From NCBI GenBank assembly GCA_029204225.1, contig CM055095.1:23665641-23729640 (forward strand): a stretch of 64,000 bases of DNA, read 5' to 3'. Shown piece by piece: positions 21,697-33,249 of this stretch (the first letter of the stretch is position 1; the number at the start of each line of letters is the position of its first letter). The notes under the pieces are model-generated. The model was not told the DNA's origin. It ran no database searches and worked only from the letters and a program-made list of their open reading frames with translations. Position numbers and translations under genes: made by a program. This stretch comes from Diphasiastrum complanatum. Its lineage: Eukaryota > Streptophyta > Lycopodiopsida > Lycopodiales > Lycopodiaceae.

Positions 21697-24600
21697 ATGG
21701 CACGCCTTTTTAAGGTAAAGATTGATAGTTACCTTCTACTCATTCATCATTTCATTCGTGTGTATGTACGCCTTGTTCTTACTTTTGTTCCTTTTCTCTT
21801 ATCATGCGCAGCACTATTATTTCTTTCAACCTCTTGCATACGTGAAAGGTCTAGGTTTAAGTCTTATTATTATGCTTCTTGTTAATTTCAGATATTATTT
21901 GTAAGCTGCTTTTAGGATTAAGAGCTGATTTTCAAAGGCTGGAATTTTTTGCTCTATGCAACAACAGGATCCGAAGCAAATATCAGCATATAAGGATCGA
22001 AGGTTCTCAGGATCAGACAGGGATTTTCAAGAAAAGCTGCGGGAATCATCAACTGTTTATGTGGGCAATTTGTCTTTCTACACCACCGAAGAGCAGATGT
22101 ATGAGGTGTTCTCCAGATGCGGTGACATCAAGAAGATAATAATGGGTCTGGACAAAAACAGTAAAACTCCTTGTGGCTTCGGTTTTGTACTGTAAGTCCT
22201 GCAAAGCTCAGGCTTTCTTCTGGTCTATTTCCATTCCTCAAACTCAGGGCCTTAGTTCGAAACCGTACGGAACACATTTCGTAAGGAATGCAAATTATTT
22301 TTCACGTTCTAACCACACCCTTTTTTTTTTTTTTGAAAAAAATAAAGAAATAACCTCTTTTCTATAATATACCTACAGAACGTGGGGCCCCTGAAAGCTT
22401 AAGGAACAGGTATCATTAGCACATGATATTATCATCTCAATCCAAACCTCTTAATATAATAATTTTGTAGTTTAGGTTTACGTTTGAAATCTTTTTTGAG
22501 GGTTTAGGGTTTACATTTGTGACCTTTTTCTTATGGAGAGCTCTTATTAAGGCAACCAATCATCACACTTTACTGACTCTTTAGAAACCTGATTAGAGAC
22601 TTTAAATGTTAAATATTCTGCAACACCATTTATGTTTTTTTGTTGATTGCTTCATTCTGGTTGTACTTAAAGCAGATTTTACACGAGAGAGGATACAGAG
22701 GATGCTGTAAAGTATGTAAGTGGTACAATTCTGGATGATCGGCCTATTAGAGTGGACTTTGATTGGGGCTTTGAAAATGGACGCCAATGGGGTCGCGGAA
22801 GAAGTGGTGGACAGGTTAGTCATGTGAATTTTGATCTGATTAGTTGCATTTCCAAGCTCTGATATATTACCGATCATAGATACCCAAACTCAACTAGTGA
22901 TTAATATTTAACTTAGTCAGTCTGCGACTCACTGACATATGCTCTAAGCATGTATTCAAGGACTTGCTTGACCCTCTCAGTTTGCCCCATCAGTCTGTGG
23001 GTGCTCACTACTACTTGTTCACAATTGTGTGCCTAACTTAGCAAACAGATTAGTCCATAAAGTTTCAGTGAACCCGGGATCCCTATCTGAGACAATGGAC
23101 TTAGGAAGTCCATGTAATCTCACGACACGTTCAATGAACAATTCTTGACGAGCGAGGCTGTCATCGTCTTTCGAGCAGCAATAAAATCCATCGATATGCT
23201 CTCCCAACGGTCCTGGGGAATCTCTAGGATTTGTTGATGGCTTACATGCTCCGCCTTGTTCGAATGACAAGGCACGCAACGCTGTATGTACTCACTAACG
23301 TATCGTCGCATAGGTGGCTAGGAAAAGTGTACGTCAACTAAATTTTCTTAATATTTGGATGCTCTGAGTAGGGACTGTCATGTCACGTCTAGCACGTATA
23401 TCTTTTCTCTTACATACCATCATCAATGATGTATGCCAAATAAGTGTGTGCCCAATCAGAGGTACCCATCTGAGTGGTACCATCTGAAACTAGGCCAAAC
23501 TTGTTGTCAGTGCTCATTCGACTGTTGAGCATGCCCAAACATTCATAGATATCCCCTTCTTCATGATCTAGGTTATTACACATCCTTTTGTCCCATAGAA
23601 CAATATACTTCCATGTCACATGAGCAAGCTTGAGTTGTGTATGGTGAACCATTTAATGCTACTACATTCCAACGGTCAGCTTCAATCCTTTTGCCTATTT
23701 TAATCTTGCTATTCTGCTTCTATATGATATTCATGGGCCATACTCGAGCTTGGACTATCTACATTTTATTGCATCTATTGCTTCATGGCTTCTACAAATA
23801 GCTTGACATCTATGCATAACATCTGGGCCATTTAGTCCAACTGTTATCTGGTGTTCCTGAGCTACCTGATAGGTATGATATCTATTTTGTATGCAAGTCC
23901 TTTGCCACCTCTATATTCATGAATGTACATTGTATGCTGGTACAATATCTATTCAAATAAGCATTGAGATTTGGTATGATATTTTTGGTCCAGGTACTAA
24001 CAAATGTCACATCCTGCCATCATAATATCAGTCTCTCATGATACAAAGGATCTTTCCCAATCACTTTACCCTAAGTTTCTCTATTCTTCTAAATGACACA
24101 CACTTGTCTCATTAGTGATGTTATTATCCTTTTTTGGGCTTAATACATATACGCCTCCATGCCCCCTTCATGTAGCTCCATTCTAGCAATCTTCACTACT
24201 ACGAGGTATATTGTTAGTTATGGATGGCAACCTTATTCTCTCTGATTTTTTGTGGTTATAGCAAGCCATGGACATTGTACTACCACTTTAATTATCAAAA
24301 TGCTATTTCTAGTTAATACAACAAGCCTGGAAGTACTTTGTTGTTCTAAGATCGTTACTGTTGCTTCCAGCTGGCATGCATGTGTGTACATCTGCACACG
24401 CACACACACACACATATATCACATAGTTATGCTCTAGAATGCAAGATTCTAGAAAGGATCCAAAATGCTCATTCCTACGTGCACTTCAGTTTTTTGGAAC
24501 ACTCCTAAAAGTCATGACTCATAATAAAGATGCATGTTATTTTTCCTAAAAATTATTGATGGAAATCCCTTTAGGGTGTATAGTACCTTTGTTGCAGCGG

Positions 24601-27600
24601 ATCGTGATCCGCTGCAAAAACGTTCCGGATCGCAAATTTTTTTTTTTTTTTTGTGGAAAAAGTAGTAATGGCCAATATTTTTTTTTTTTGAGTTTAATAC
24701 TAACTAATAAGTTTTGAATGGTGTTCTGATGCCAATGGTTTGCAGATCTACTGATTCCGTTTTCCGTTAGAAAATGATAGAAAGAGTTAGAAGGAGCCTT
24801 CCTTAGATTGGCAGGAACTGTATACTTCTTTTGGAATAGCTGAAACAGGGGGTTCGGGGGGCGGTAGCCCCCCAAGAAACCGGCCCCCCAATGGCGGGGT
24901 CCGGGGGTTGCCGGTAGACCCCGGCCCCGACGGTAAGGCCTCTTCATGATTTGGCCTTCCAACTCCCTGAGTGAAAACACACTTTTTGGTGTTTCGCACC
25001 CGAAACAGTCGGCAGACTACACAGTCCAAATTTCTGAAACCATATGAAAATGCAGCCAGTTTTCTTAAACCATCTATTGATGTCCAGATTTCTACTCAAT
25101 GTAGCCCGCAGCCATCTGAAACCAAGCAACAGATTTGCATAACAATTGCTTTTTTGATATCCTTTCACATGATACCCATATTGGCAACTATACAAAAAAA
25201 TAAAATAAAATTTGCGTTCCGGGAAACCCTAATGGGAAATCCTGGATCACGTTCCGGAACGCGGACTGCAACCTTGGTGTATACAATGATTGAGAATATG
25301 GTGTATATAGAGTAGGCAGATTCATGGACAAGCCTTGGACACACAGGCCCAGGCAGGCCAGCAGGTACTGGGAGAGGCGAAGGACAACCACGTTGCATTT
25401 CCTCTGCCTCTCCCCCTACCAATCTTATTGTCTATGTGCCCACTCTGTGCAAGGCATGTCTGTGTACCTGCCTCTATCTGTGCTGCATGCACGCTCATCA
25501 ACCTCATAGACAATGTCATGAACTGTAATTGGGGAGACATTGCAGTGACCACTTCTGGAACCCTAACTTTAGAAACAATTTAGGTCTATAATCAATGATG
25601 ATTTATCAACAGTAGCATGCTGCAGGCCTGCATAAGGCATCTGGAATCTGGATTCTGTGATTGAAAGAAGCTTGTTCACTATGCAAGTGAATGTTTTAAG
25701 AGGAAAAAGAATCAAGAGAAGGCTGGTAAGCAAAGTGTTTTTACCTCTGATGAGACTGAGGAGAGTTCATTCATGGTTTCTTCAAGCCTTGTTTCATCTA
25801 ATGTAGCATTTGATCCTTGGTGGATAGACAGTGGAGCTCGTTCTCACATGACTAGTCATTAGGAGTTCTTTTCTTCCATGTCTACATTTGATGGTTCAAA
25901 GGAAGTCATTTTTACAGAAAATGATGGTGAATGCATCATTGAAGTTTTGGGTAATGTTCCTTTACTCATCGATGGATGCATCAAGTCAAGGCCTGAAGAT
26001 GTGCTATATGTTCTTACTCTTGCAAAGAATTTGATAATCGTTGGTCAAATGGTTGAGAATGGACATGATGTTGAGTTCAAAGATAATGTTTGTACCATTG
26101 TTAAGGGATGTTTCCGTGTCAAAGAGGACAACCACCTCACGACTAGCCACTCGTCCACTCATCCTGATCAGCGCTTAATCATAAAAGTGATAACTTGTTT
26201 GAGCTTTAACAGAAAGAAAGCATATAGGTGCATTAGGAATTACTTTATGAAATAACCATTACCTTCCTATGAAGAGTCTCATACTCATCTTCGCTACCTA
26301 ACACGTTGGACTGGTGGCTGGAGTGCCTTCATTCTCACGAGCCTGCAATGCATGTAGCTTCCCACGTTTACGCTGAGGGCACTCACGAAAGAGATGCTTA
26401 CCAAGACAATAGTAGCATAACCCTTAGCCTTCTCCTTATCATAACTTTGAGAGAAGTGGATTACAACGACACCTTCAAAATTAGCATGTCAGACCCAGAG
26501 GCTCGAAAGATCTTATTGTATATGTTGGCATTGGCACACGACGCACCTCCACTTAACCCACGGCTGTGGGTTGATACGCCTCCACGATTGAGATGGGTCA
26601 TTGCTGCCTCTCGCGCATTGCGAGTTGCTCCTCTTGAGCCTCGTATATTCGACCAGGACGATGGATCGGATGCCTCAGCAAGTGGGAGTGCTAGTACTAG
26701 TATTGCCCAACATGACAGGTCTGATATAACACCTTTGCCGCTTGCTGGTCCAGGCTTCCTGAAACCCTTACGCTGGTTACCAGGCGTGCTGGTCAACTCC
26801 GCTTGAACTTTTCCCTTTGACCTGGCTTCATAAATCTGGGCCTTTGCAATGGCATCTTCAAGGGTCTTGCAAGCCTCATTCAACATATGAGGACGCAAGT
26901 CTTCTCGTAGGCCAAAAGTCAACTTGTGGACCTACATCTACTCCAGAATGTCCTTGGGAATCATAAGGATTTCCTGGTAACCATCTACATACACTTGCAC
27001 AGAAAGCAATCTTTAACAGTACCGGTGCCACACCTCATCAGTAGATGCACGTCACAGCTCAAAATAACTCTCCCACTTGCTAAATCACTGATCGACAAAG
27101 TTGGCAGTTGCTAGGCCTATTAATGGTAATGCTTAATCCTGCATCTCTGATACTTGTCAGTTGGGCTTTGTGCGGCACACCGGACCCCGTAATGCATTGT
27201 GACAGCATGAAATTGTGTGCATTATTGATTCTGCAAAACAAAACATGTAAATTATTAATCAAACTCTGTCATAATACTTTGTTAATACACCATTGTCATT
27301 ATACCATGTTATTACATATCATCTCAGCCCTAGTGAATTTTGAATGTCCCTGAATCTGAAAACAAAATGCACATCTAGTGTAATCCACCTCCAATAGAGC
27401 GCTCCTCCAATCCCTTGAGCAAAATCTCTGATTTTTGGCATGTTCTCTCTCTAGAAGGGCCTTTTATCTCTCTAGAGAACGAGTTCTCCCTAAGTTCTGA
27501 TACCACTTGTTACACTCCGTTACCGTAAGCTCATTAAAACACCAAAAGTTGTAGGGTAGAATGAATTTCCTCCCATCCTTAGGTAACCCTCATAGCTCCT

Positions 27601-30600
27601 ACCTACCATTCCAGTTCCAGGGCATGTGGCAGTTACGCATGGCTGGCTAGGCCCCATGGATCCATAAGTGCCTAGTTGAATAGCACCCAATGGAGCCTTT
27701 TGGTTACCACCCTCTGCACCGTCAGGTAGTGGAACGACTGCCCACTCTAGCCAACTACTGACTAACCCTAGCCCCGGCCCGTATAACCACAGGTGAGATC
27801 TGCTATAGTAGATCGACGGTTATGCACCACTACACATACAGATTATGTCATGATTGTCACACACCTTGCACGATTGTTGGCGGGTGCCCTTCGATGAGAT
27901 TGGTCACGTGGCCATAATCCTGGTCACGTGACCCTGAGCTTACCGGTCCAGGCGGGATTGTGGTCGCACTGTCCTAACAGTGGGTAATAGAAAATTGTGC
28001 AAGAATGTTAGTAATCATCTCCTTAATTTGTCTAACAATGGTGGGTGAGGATTCAACCGAGGCTTACATGTTAAGATTGTTGGTGGTTGTATTGTAGATA
28101 TGGGTTATGTAAATGTGTTGTCATACTTAATGGTATGGGATTCATATACATGTGAACTTTCATAAAAAAATGTAAAATTCTACATGTTATGCATTGCGTT
28201 TTGAAATGCTTGTTTTAGAATCAAAGAGCTAGATTTCCAAAACAGATTCATACTTTTAGCAAAATGTTAATTGGGATCAATTCCAAGACCTTTAAATTGC
28301 CATTCTTTGTGACTATGCTCGAGCATCCATCTCTTTTAAGATAAGCTAGCGAATGACGACATTGCCAACATAATTAGAAATATCTAGAATCTATGGTCGA
28401 AATTTTTATGATTAATCTGTTTCTTTATGAACATAGTTCACAGAGTAGGACCATAGTTGTAAGAGGGAACCAGGCATAAGAATACCAATTATACCATGTA
28501 TCTAAACAATGTAGAAGATATACAAAATAAGCCCTAATGCAATCCAATATTAGGATGTTCGTGTTGAGCCCCTTCCCCAAAACAAGCCTGGAAAAATGTC
28601 AACACTCTTTTTCTAGCAACCCACCCTACAATACATCTTAGCAATAGGATTGAAAGAAAATGATGCATTGTAGCCTTCAAACGAAGCAAACAAAAAAATC
28701 ATGGAAAAGGAGCTTAAACAAATTTTGAGGTGATTTTTCTGCACACACTATCTATTTCACAATCACCTTCGCTATTTTTATAGCAATTGCATGGACATCA
28801 ATGGCTTTCCTCTAGTTACTCGTATCACTCTACCCTCATGGTTTTGCGCAGTCCTAATGGGCCTAAAGTTTGGTTAAAGCCTTGTTTATTTCAAAAAATC
28901 AAATAACAAATTTTTGGGTTTTTGCAACACTGAGGCTTTAGAATGATGTTCCGATGCAACTTAGGATGCTGATTTGGAATGGTACTAGATTTTAATGTTA
29001 CACAAGACGCAGTTTGCAAAGTTTGCATGTTCACCAAATGCTGGAAATTTCCTTAAGAATGAATCCAGGATAGAAGTGACAAGCTGTGTGGAAGGTGCTG
29101 TAGAAAATCAAATATGTAACATTTCTTTCATAAATAAGTCTATCTTTAACACCTCTTGAAGCCATATGAGGATTGATTCATTTTTGAAATGTTTATAAAG
29201 CATAGCACCAAAGAGATATGGTTTTTGTACATTTATGACGTAGTCTCCTAGTTCTATATAGGGAAGTTAGCAATCATGCTTTTCTAAATAGATTGGGAAC
29301 ACAATACTAAACATGATTTTTTTGTATGGTGCACTTACAGGTGCGTGATGAATATCGTACTGATTATGATCCTGATATCCTTTCCATGAACTATTTCACT
29401 ATATGTTTGTACTATGTAGTACTTTGTACTCAGTTGATGCCCCTCTTCTTTTCATCATTCATTTAGTTATCATAATTTTTTTAGTCAGTGATGGTTCTCA
29501 TGCATTGTTGTATTCATAGATACATGTTCTGTGTGTGTGTAGTGTAAAAGCTCAAAAAATTTTATTTTAATTTTTGTCTGTTGCAAAAAATTCCTCCCCT
29601 TCAATTTTTTTTGAAATCATATTTTTGGAAGTCAACTTATTTTGGGGTCTTGGGGTTCTTTGGGAGCCAATGCCATTGTTCAACCACTTATATATCCATT
29701 TCCAAGTAAGAGCATCAATAGGGAACTCAATTGTACGTGACAAACTTCTTTTTCCACCATATTGCAATTTATTCATCACTTGGATGAACCTACATAATTT
29801 TTTTTTGTACATTTGATTGATATTCCCCGATCACCATATGAGGTACTTCAACAATCTTTTAAGGTGGCCAAATAGTTCTAAAAAATCTATTTAAGGCAGC
29901 CCAATGTCATTCCCTAGTTTTCACTAATTTAAAAATATTTACAATTTTTCAAAAACAAAAGATGGGTTCTGATTATTTTTTCAGGTCACATTTAAGAAAT
30001 GGAACACATTCAAAATGTTGTTTAACGCATTTTGTTATAGCATTCAAGGTTTTTTGTCAATGGGCACTTCTTAGTTCGGGTGAATTTTGAAGATTGTACT
30101 TTTTATAAGATTATGAATTTGTTGTTTCACTTTGCGGTTTTGACCTGGATTTGCTTAACTATAGTTTGATCATGTAGACATGAGGGTCCGGGCCGGAATT
30201 TTTTTAAGTCTAATTTTTTTTTTTAAATTTAAAAAAAAAAAAAAGTTGACGCGTCCGGATGCAGACGCACCCCTGGCGCATCCCGCGTCTGGACGCGCGT
30301 TCGCGTCCGCCATCCGCTTCCTTAGGTTTGATGTTAAGTCGTAATAAGAAATGAATTATCTCAAACTTTAGCTATTTTTTGTCCATTAGTTGGTTTGGGA
30401 ACTAGTGGTCTGTCATGACCAATGTCCTTGTTGTGGTTATGAATCCTTTATTTTATTGAGGGTTGTCATGCCACTGCTTCTTCTTGGTTGCAATACAGGT
30501 AGGTCCAACAGAGTTTTTTTGCTAGGAGCCTTTGGGCAACTTCTCGTGTTACCCTCGGGCCTCAATAGACATGATAGTTTACTGGTGTTGAAGCTTTGCT

Positions 30601-31671
30601 TCCTTTAGGTGCAAGTGAATAAAAAATATTGTATACGTATAGCTGGCAATATGGGATTGGGGAATCTAATATACTATACACGTTTGAAACACGCAATCAT
30701 ATTTGCAAGTTTGTAAAGATGCCAAAAAATTTGCACTCCAAAACACCTAACTAAGTTCACTCGAATTTGCACCTACGTTTCCACATGAATGAAAGTTTTT
30801 CTCTAGGGATCCAATAATTTTCTTCGCATATAGTCTTTACCTTTGTGATCTCATTGTAATTAGAAAGTCTTGGAACCTTAATTCCATCGAAAGTAGAGGA
30901 GGATACGGGAAGCTTGTACAAAAGGAATTGGAATCTAGAAGGCTTGTGGAGTACACCGATTCTTCTGTACTCGGAGCGATTTCTTCTTACCCTACCAGTT
31001 TTCAGACTCCACGCTGTAAGATTCTTGTCAAACTGGTAAAGTTTAAATGTTGGTGAGGCTAAACAATAATTTTTTTCCTTTTTGTACGACCTTTTTAGAT
31101 GCAATTGTTCTTTCACCATTTTGGCTGACAAGAGCTTTATTATATCCATGGGAAAGCTGGTAGCAAATGCTACTCACAAACCTTTGCTGCTATGACTTTG
31201 CAGATTCTGCTGCTCAAGGTAGTCATGGTGGAAGCCACCGGGGGAGCAGAGGTGGGTTGGTTGTTATATTTTCTATTTTTCCAAAAGGGTATCAATATCT
31301 ATATGAAAACATTTGAAGGCCCAAGGTACAGAGAGCGTTCAAGTATTACTGTTGTGGGTTGGCTTCCAGATGGTGGCCGTAAAAGACACAGGGAACAGGA
31401 GACAATATCAGCAGATGCTGTAATGAGATCAGCAGATCGTGAACCAAGACCGGTTTGCCATTTACTATAAGGCTGATTCAATATTTGTTTGACACTCGAA
31501 TCTTGTTTCAGGATAAACACGTTTTAGTAGATTATACTAGTTTTACACTTTTGAGCTTTGCTTGGTTTTGAGAATTCATGAAGCCAGATGTTTGATTTGT
31601 TTATGCAGGAGAAAAATCCTCGTTTCAGGGAAAAAGGGGACTCAGATGAAGAGGAAGCTGGAAAACCATGA
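21697..31671 (+). CDS. CBP20: Nuclear cap-binding protein subunit 2 (CBP20), eight exons
   Basis: CBP20 pairs with CBP80 in the nucleus to bind the m7G cap of new transcripts, aiding splicing, miRNA processing and export. Exons: 21697-21714, 21968-22191, 22676-22814, 29341-29374, 30893-31015, 31204-31251, 31370-31452, 31609-31671; they sum to 732 nt and keep frame for 243 residues. The start MARLFK matches the short plant first exon. One RRM spans about residues 34-115, with RNP2 VYVGNL (36-41) and RNP1 CGFGFVLF (75-82). Tyr14 and Tyr37 align with the two cap-stacking tyrosines of the human protein. The conserved [20 protein letters not shown] follows, then [13 protein letters not shown], a Gly/Arg tail with a GGRKRHRE nuclear-signal-like stretch and the acidic end [16 protein letters not shown]. 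Introns are GT-AG except intron 4 (U12-type). Exon 7 could start at 31319 instead; 31370 gives the better family match and a normal intron length. Confidence 0.93.
22915..23320 (-). pseudogene. Ty3/Gypsy integrase fragment
   Basis: Minus-strand reading [15 protein letters not shown] (the C-x2-C end of the integrase zinc finger) runs into ISMDFIAA. After a frameshift near 23175 come [20 protein letters not shown] and [15 protein letters not shown] (integrase core DRDP), then LGTQLNC. The frame is interrupted by the shift. It may be part of the same minus-strand Gypsy element whose gag and 5' LTR lie at 26300-27979. Confidence 0.75.
24592..24617. repeat. Perfect 26-bp palindrome (12-bp arms, GT centre)
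   Basis: TTGCAGCGGATC, GT, GATCCGCTGCAA: perfect complementarity over 12 bp. It forms the left terminus of the foldback element. Confidence 0.9.
24841..25005 (-). repeat. GC-rich dispersed repeat, copy 2
   Basis: Its reverse complement matches 15654-15860 (GCGAAACACCAAAAAGTGTG, GTTGGAAGGCCAAATCATGA) followed by C/G runs. Here it is embedded in the foldback element. Confidence 0.75.
25660..26254 (+). pseudogene. Copia gag-end/protease fragment
   Basis: Reads [13 protein letters not shown] (end of the zinc-knuckle region), [14 protein letters not shown], then the protease motif [16 protein letters not shown] followed by a TAG (25861). The continuation [40 protein letters not shown] and FKDNVCTI is the protease/pre-integrase spacer. 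It is related to Copia-3 (WWIDSGACSHITSHKEFF). No zinc knuckle or integrase remains. Confidence 0.75.
26300..27495 (-). pseudogene. Ty3/Gypsy gag fragment with zinc knuckle
   Basis: The minus frame 26922-26461 reads [32 protein letters not shown] and [19 protein letters not shown], typical of the C-terminal half of Gypsy gag. Beyond a frameshift, [19 protein letters not shown] (about 26425-26365) is a CCHC zinc knuckle. Upstream (26923-27495) lies a decayed gag N-terminus or leader reaching the primer-binding site. Protease and RT are absent here. Confidence 0.75.
27496..27505 (-). other. Primer-binding site of the minus-strand Gypsy element
   Basis: The minus strand reads TGGTATCAGA two bases inside the LTR end, complementary to initiator tRNA-Met. 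Confidence 0.75.
27508..27979 (-). repeat. 5' LTR of the minus-strand Gypsy element (472 bp)
   Basis: Starts TGTTACACTCC beside the primer-binding site and ends GTCCTAACA; TGTTA...TAACA are inverted ends. No second copy was seen, so the 3' half of the element is lost or displaced. Confidence 0.65.
29375..30892 (+). other. CBP20 intron 4: U12-type AT donor, apparent AA acceptor
   Basis: The donor G/ATATCCTTT is a perfect U12-class 5' splice site. Near the 3' end, AACCTTAAT (30874-30882) resembles the U12 branch site (TTCCTTAAC), with the branch A about 11 nt before the exon. Protein conservation (DPG-RGGYGKL) forces exon 5 to begin GTAGAGG at 30893, so the intron ends GAAA, i.e. AT-AA. The interior has an A/T tract and a GC-rich hairpin island at 30239-30312. 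Confidence 0.8.
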
Positions 31672-33225
31672 CATTGGAGTGTAAGGATCTCTGTTTCATG
31701 GTTGCTTGCCAATCTTGAGTTGCAATTTAAGGGCTTTATATGAGTCAAGGAGGCTTACCTACAGACATTCATTCAATGCTTCTTTGTTACTCTAGTTTTT
31801 CTTCGACTACTAGGCAGACAGTTCAAATGTTTCAAGAGTACTAAAATTATAATGTAGTAATGAGCGTGAAAGCCTCTTACTAGAAATCTGATGTATACTC
31901 CTCTTGAAAGTTAAAAATGGTCTACTTTTTGGAATATGTTGGTACACTGAAAATATTAGGAGTGCAATTATGTTATATCTACCATTTGTATGGACTGTAA
32001 AAACTTATGAGCAAACTCACAAACTCAAAAATCTCATCTTAGTTCAAGGAAAAGACAAGCTCATTTTTTATCAAACTATGTATTGATACATATGTGGACC
32101 GTATACTTAACTGGTTATTGTTTCTCAACAAAAAAGAAGAGATTGCAATCAAGAGGGTGGTATAAAGCACATGAACAAGAAGAGCCCTTGCATGAATTGT
32201 GAGCATTTTATATTTTATTGAGAATCATGGAAATATCAATTTCATGCAAGCATTGCAAAACAATCTGTATCAAGTAAGGACTTAATGTCCTAGTTGGTCA
32301 ACCTGTTATGATTATGGAGCAGTCAAAGGATCGACTACACAAGAATAATGAAAGACCATTTATTCGAAAGCACTTTTGGAATCTCGTATGTTTTGTGTTT
32401 GAACTAGCAAAAGAGAAAAGAGATGGGAGTGAGGATGAGGTGAGGGTGAGATTTGAGTGAGGGTTTATGACATTTTACTTGTTAGATGGTAATACTATTG
32501 TTATTATCAAATGTTAGTAATATTTCTTTGTGATCATATGCTATTGGTATAGATTCTAGCATCTTTTCTCTTTGTCAAACAATAGAGAGATCATTGAAGG
32601 AAGATGGATCAACAAGAAGATAAATCAGAGACAAGCATTGACTTTAGAGTTAAATCAAAACACATTAATTTGATATTTACTTGATGATTTCAAGTGTTAT
32701 AACCTTGGGTCCTATACGTGACATGCCATTGTAGACATCCAATTACTCGTCCAGGATGGTTAAATTGTACCCATGCATTATTTAGATCCCTATTGCTTAA
32801 TCAGGTCATCTAATTTACCAAATTGACTCTTGAATTAATTAAGCTCCTATGTTGACATTTTGAACACATGATCATTCTTCAAAGGATCCTTGTTTAGGAA
32901 ACCTGCTATTATGAATGAAATCAAGACCATGCCCTAGAGACCCATCCTACAAAGTTTGACACAGACAATTGAAGAATATTCATTACAAATTGGTGGACTC
33001 ATATGTCAGTACTTACAACTTTAACTACAATGTCCTTGTGATTTTTAGAAGAGAGATATACACTCACAACAAATTAGAAATATGTGAGGATGGAATGCTA
33101 ATGTATGGATCTTAACATTTGTAGAGTTGTGTGGTTGTTCAACAAAATTTAGATTTTAGATTATCCACACATGCAAACTAGATTTATACAAATTTGGTAC
33201 AATGGGTGAATACTTTTCCATATAT
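31672..33225. other. 3' flank of CBP20 and intergenic DNA
   Basis: No gene seen. The 3' UTR and poly(A) site of CBP20 must lie at the start of this stretch but could not be placed. The rest is AT-rich and without recognisable elements. Confidence 0.4.
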
Positions 33226-33249
33226 GGGGGGGGGGGGGGGGGGGGGGGG
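33226..33249 (+). repeat. G24 homopolymer
   Basis: An uninterrupted run of 24 G in AT-rich DNA. It can fold as a G-quadruplex and is also a site where read length and assembly are often wrong. Confidence 0.95.

Larger units (their letters stand above)
24591..25272. mobile_element. Foldback/MITE-like element in CBP20 intron 3
   Basis: Both ends carry the same inverted words. The left end (24591-24640) starts GTTGCAG and includes the 26-bp palindrome 24592-24617 and TCCGGATCGCAAATTTT. The right end has AAAATTTGCGTTCCGG, GGATCACGTTCCGG and ends CTGCAAC at 25272. Flanks CCTTTG and CCTTGG are only an imperfect target duplication. No transposase is encoded. The GC-rich dispersed repeat copy 2 lies inside. 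Confidence 0.55.
22815..29340 (+). other. CBP20 intron 3, 6.5 kb, filled with transposable elements
   Basis: GTTAGT donor after GRSGGQ and CAG acceptor before VRDEYR. It contains a Gypsy integrase fragment (-), a foldback element, a Copia fragment (+), a Gypsy gag and an LTR (-). The stretches 23341-24590 and 27980-29340 hold no recognisable gene; the 80-codon minus frame at 23410-23652 is unidentified. Confidence 0.85.

Noticed and set aside
23410-23652. 80-codon minus frame as a host gene
   Set aside because: No domain recognised, lies inside CBP20 intron 3 among TE debris, and has no splice context.
24397-24420. (CA)n run as a notable microsatellite
   Set aside because: Too short and ordinary to report separately.
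26306-26806. 166-codon plus-strand frame
   Set aside because: Antisense shadow of the minus-strand Gypsy gag and zinc knuckle.
29375-30892. GT-AG splicing of CBP20 intron 4 using nearby GT/AG pairs
   Set aside because: No GT donor near DYDP and no AG acceptor restores the conserved GRGGYGKL frame; AG at 30892-30893 shifts the frame and gives a stop soon after.
31192-31470. 92-codon plus-strand frame taken as a separate gene
   Set aside because: It spans CBP20 exons 6 and 7 and the intron between them; the C-terminal part matches the CBP20 tail.
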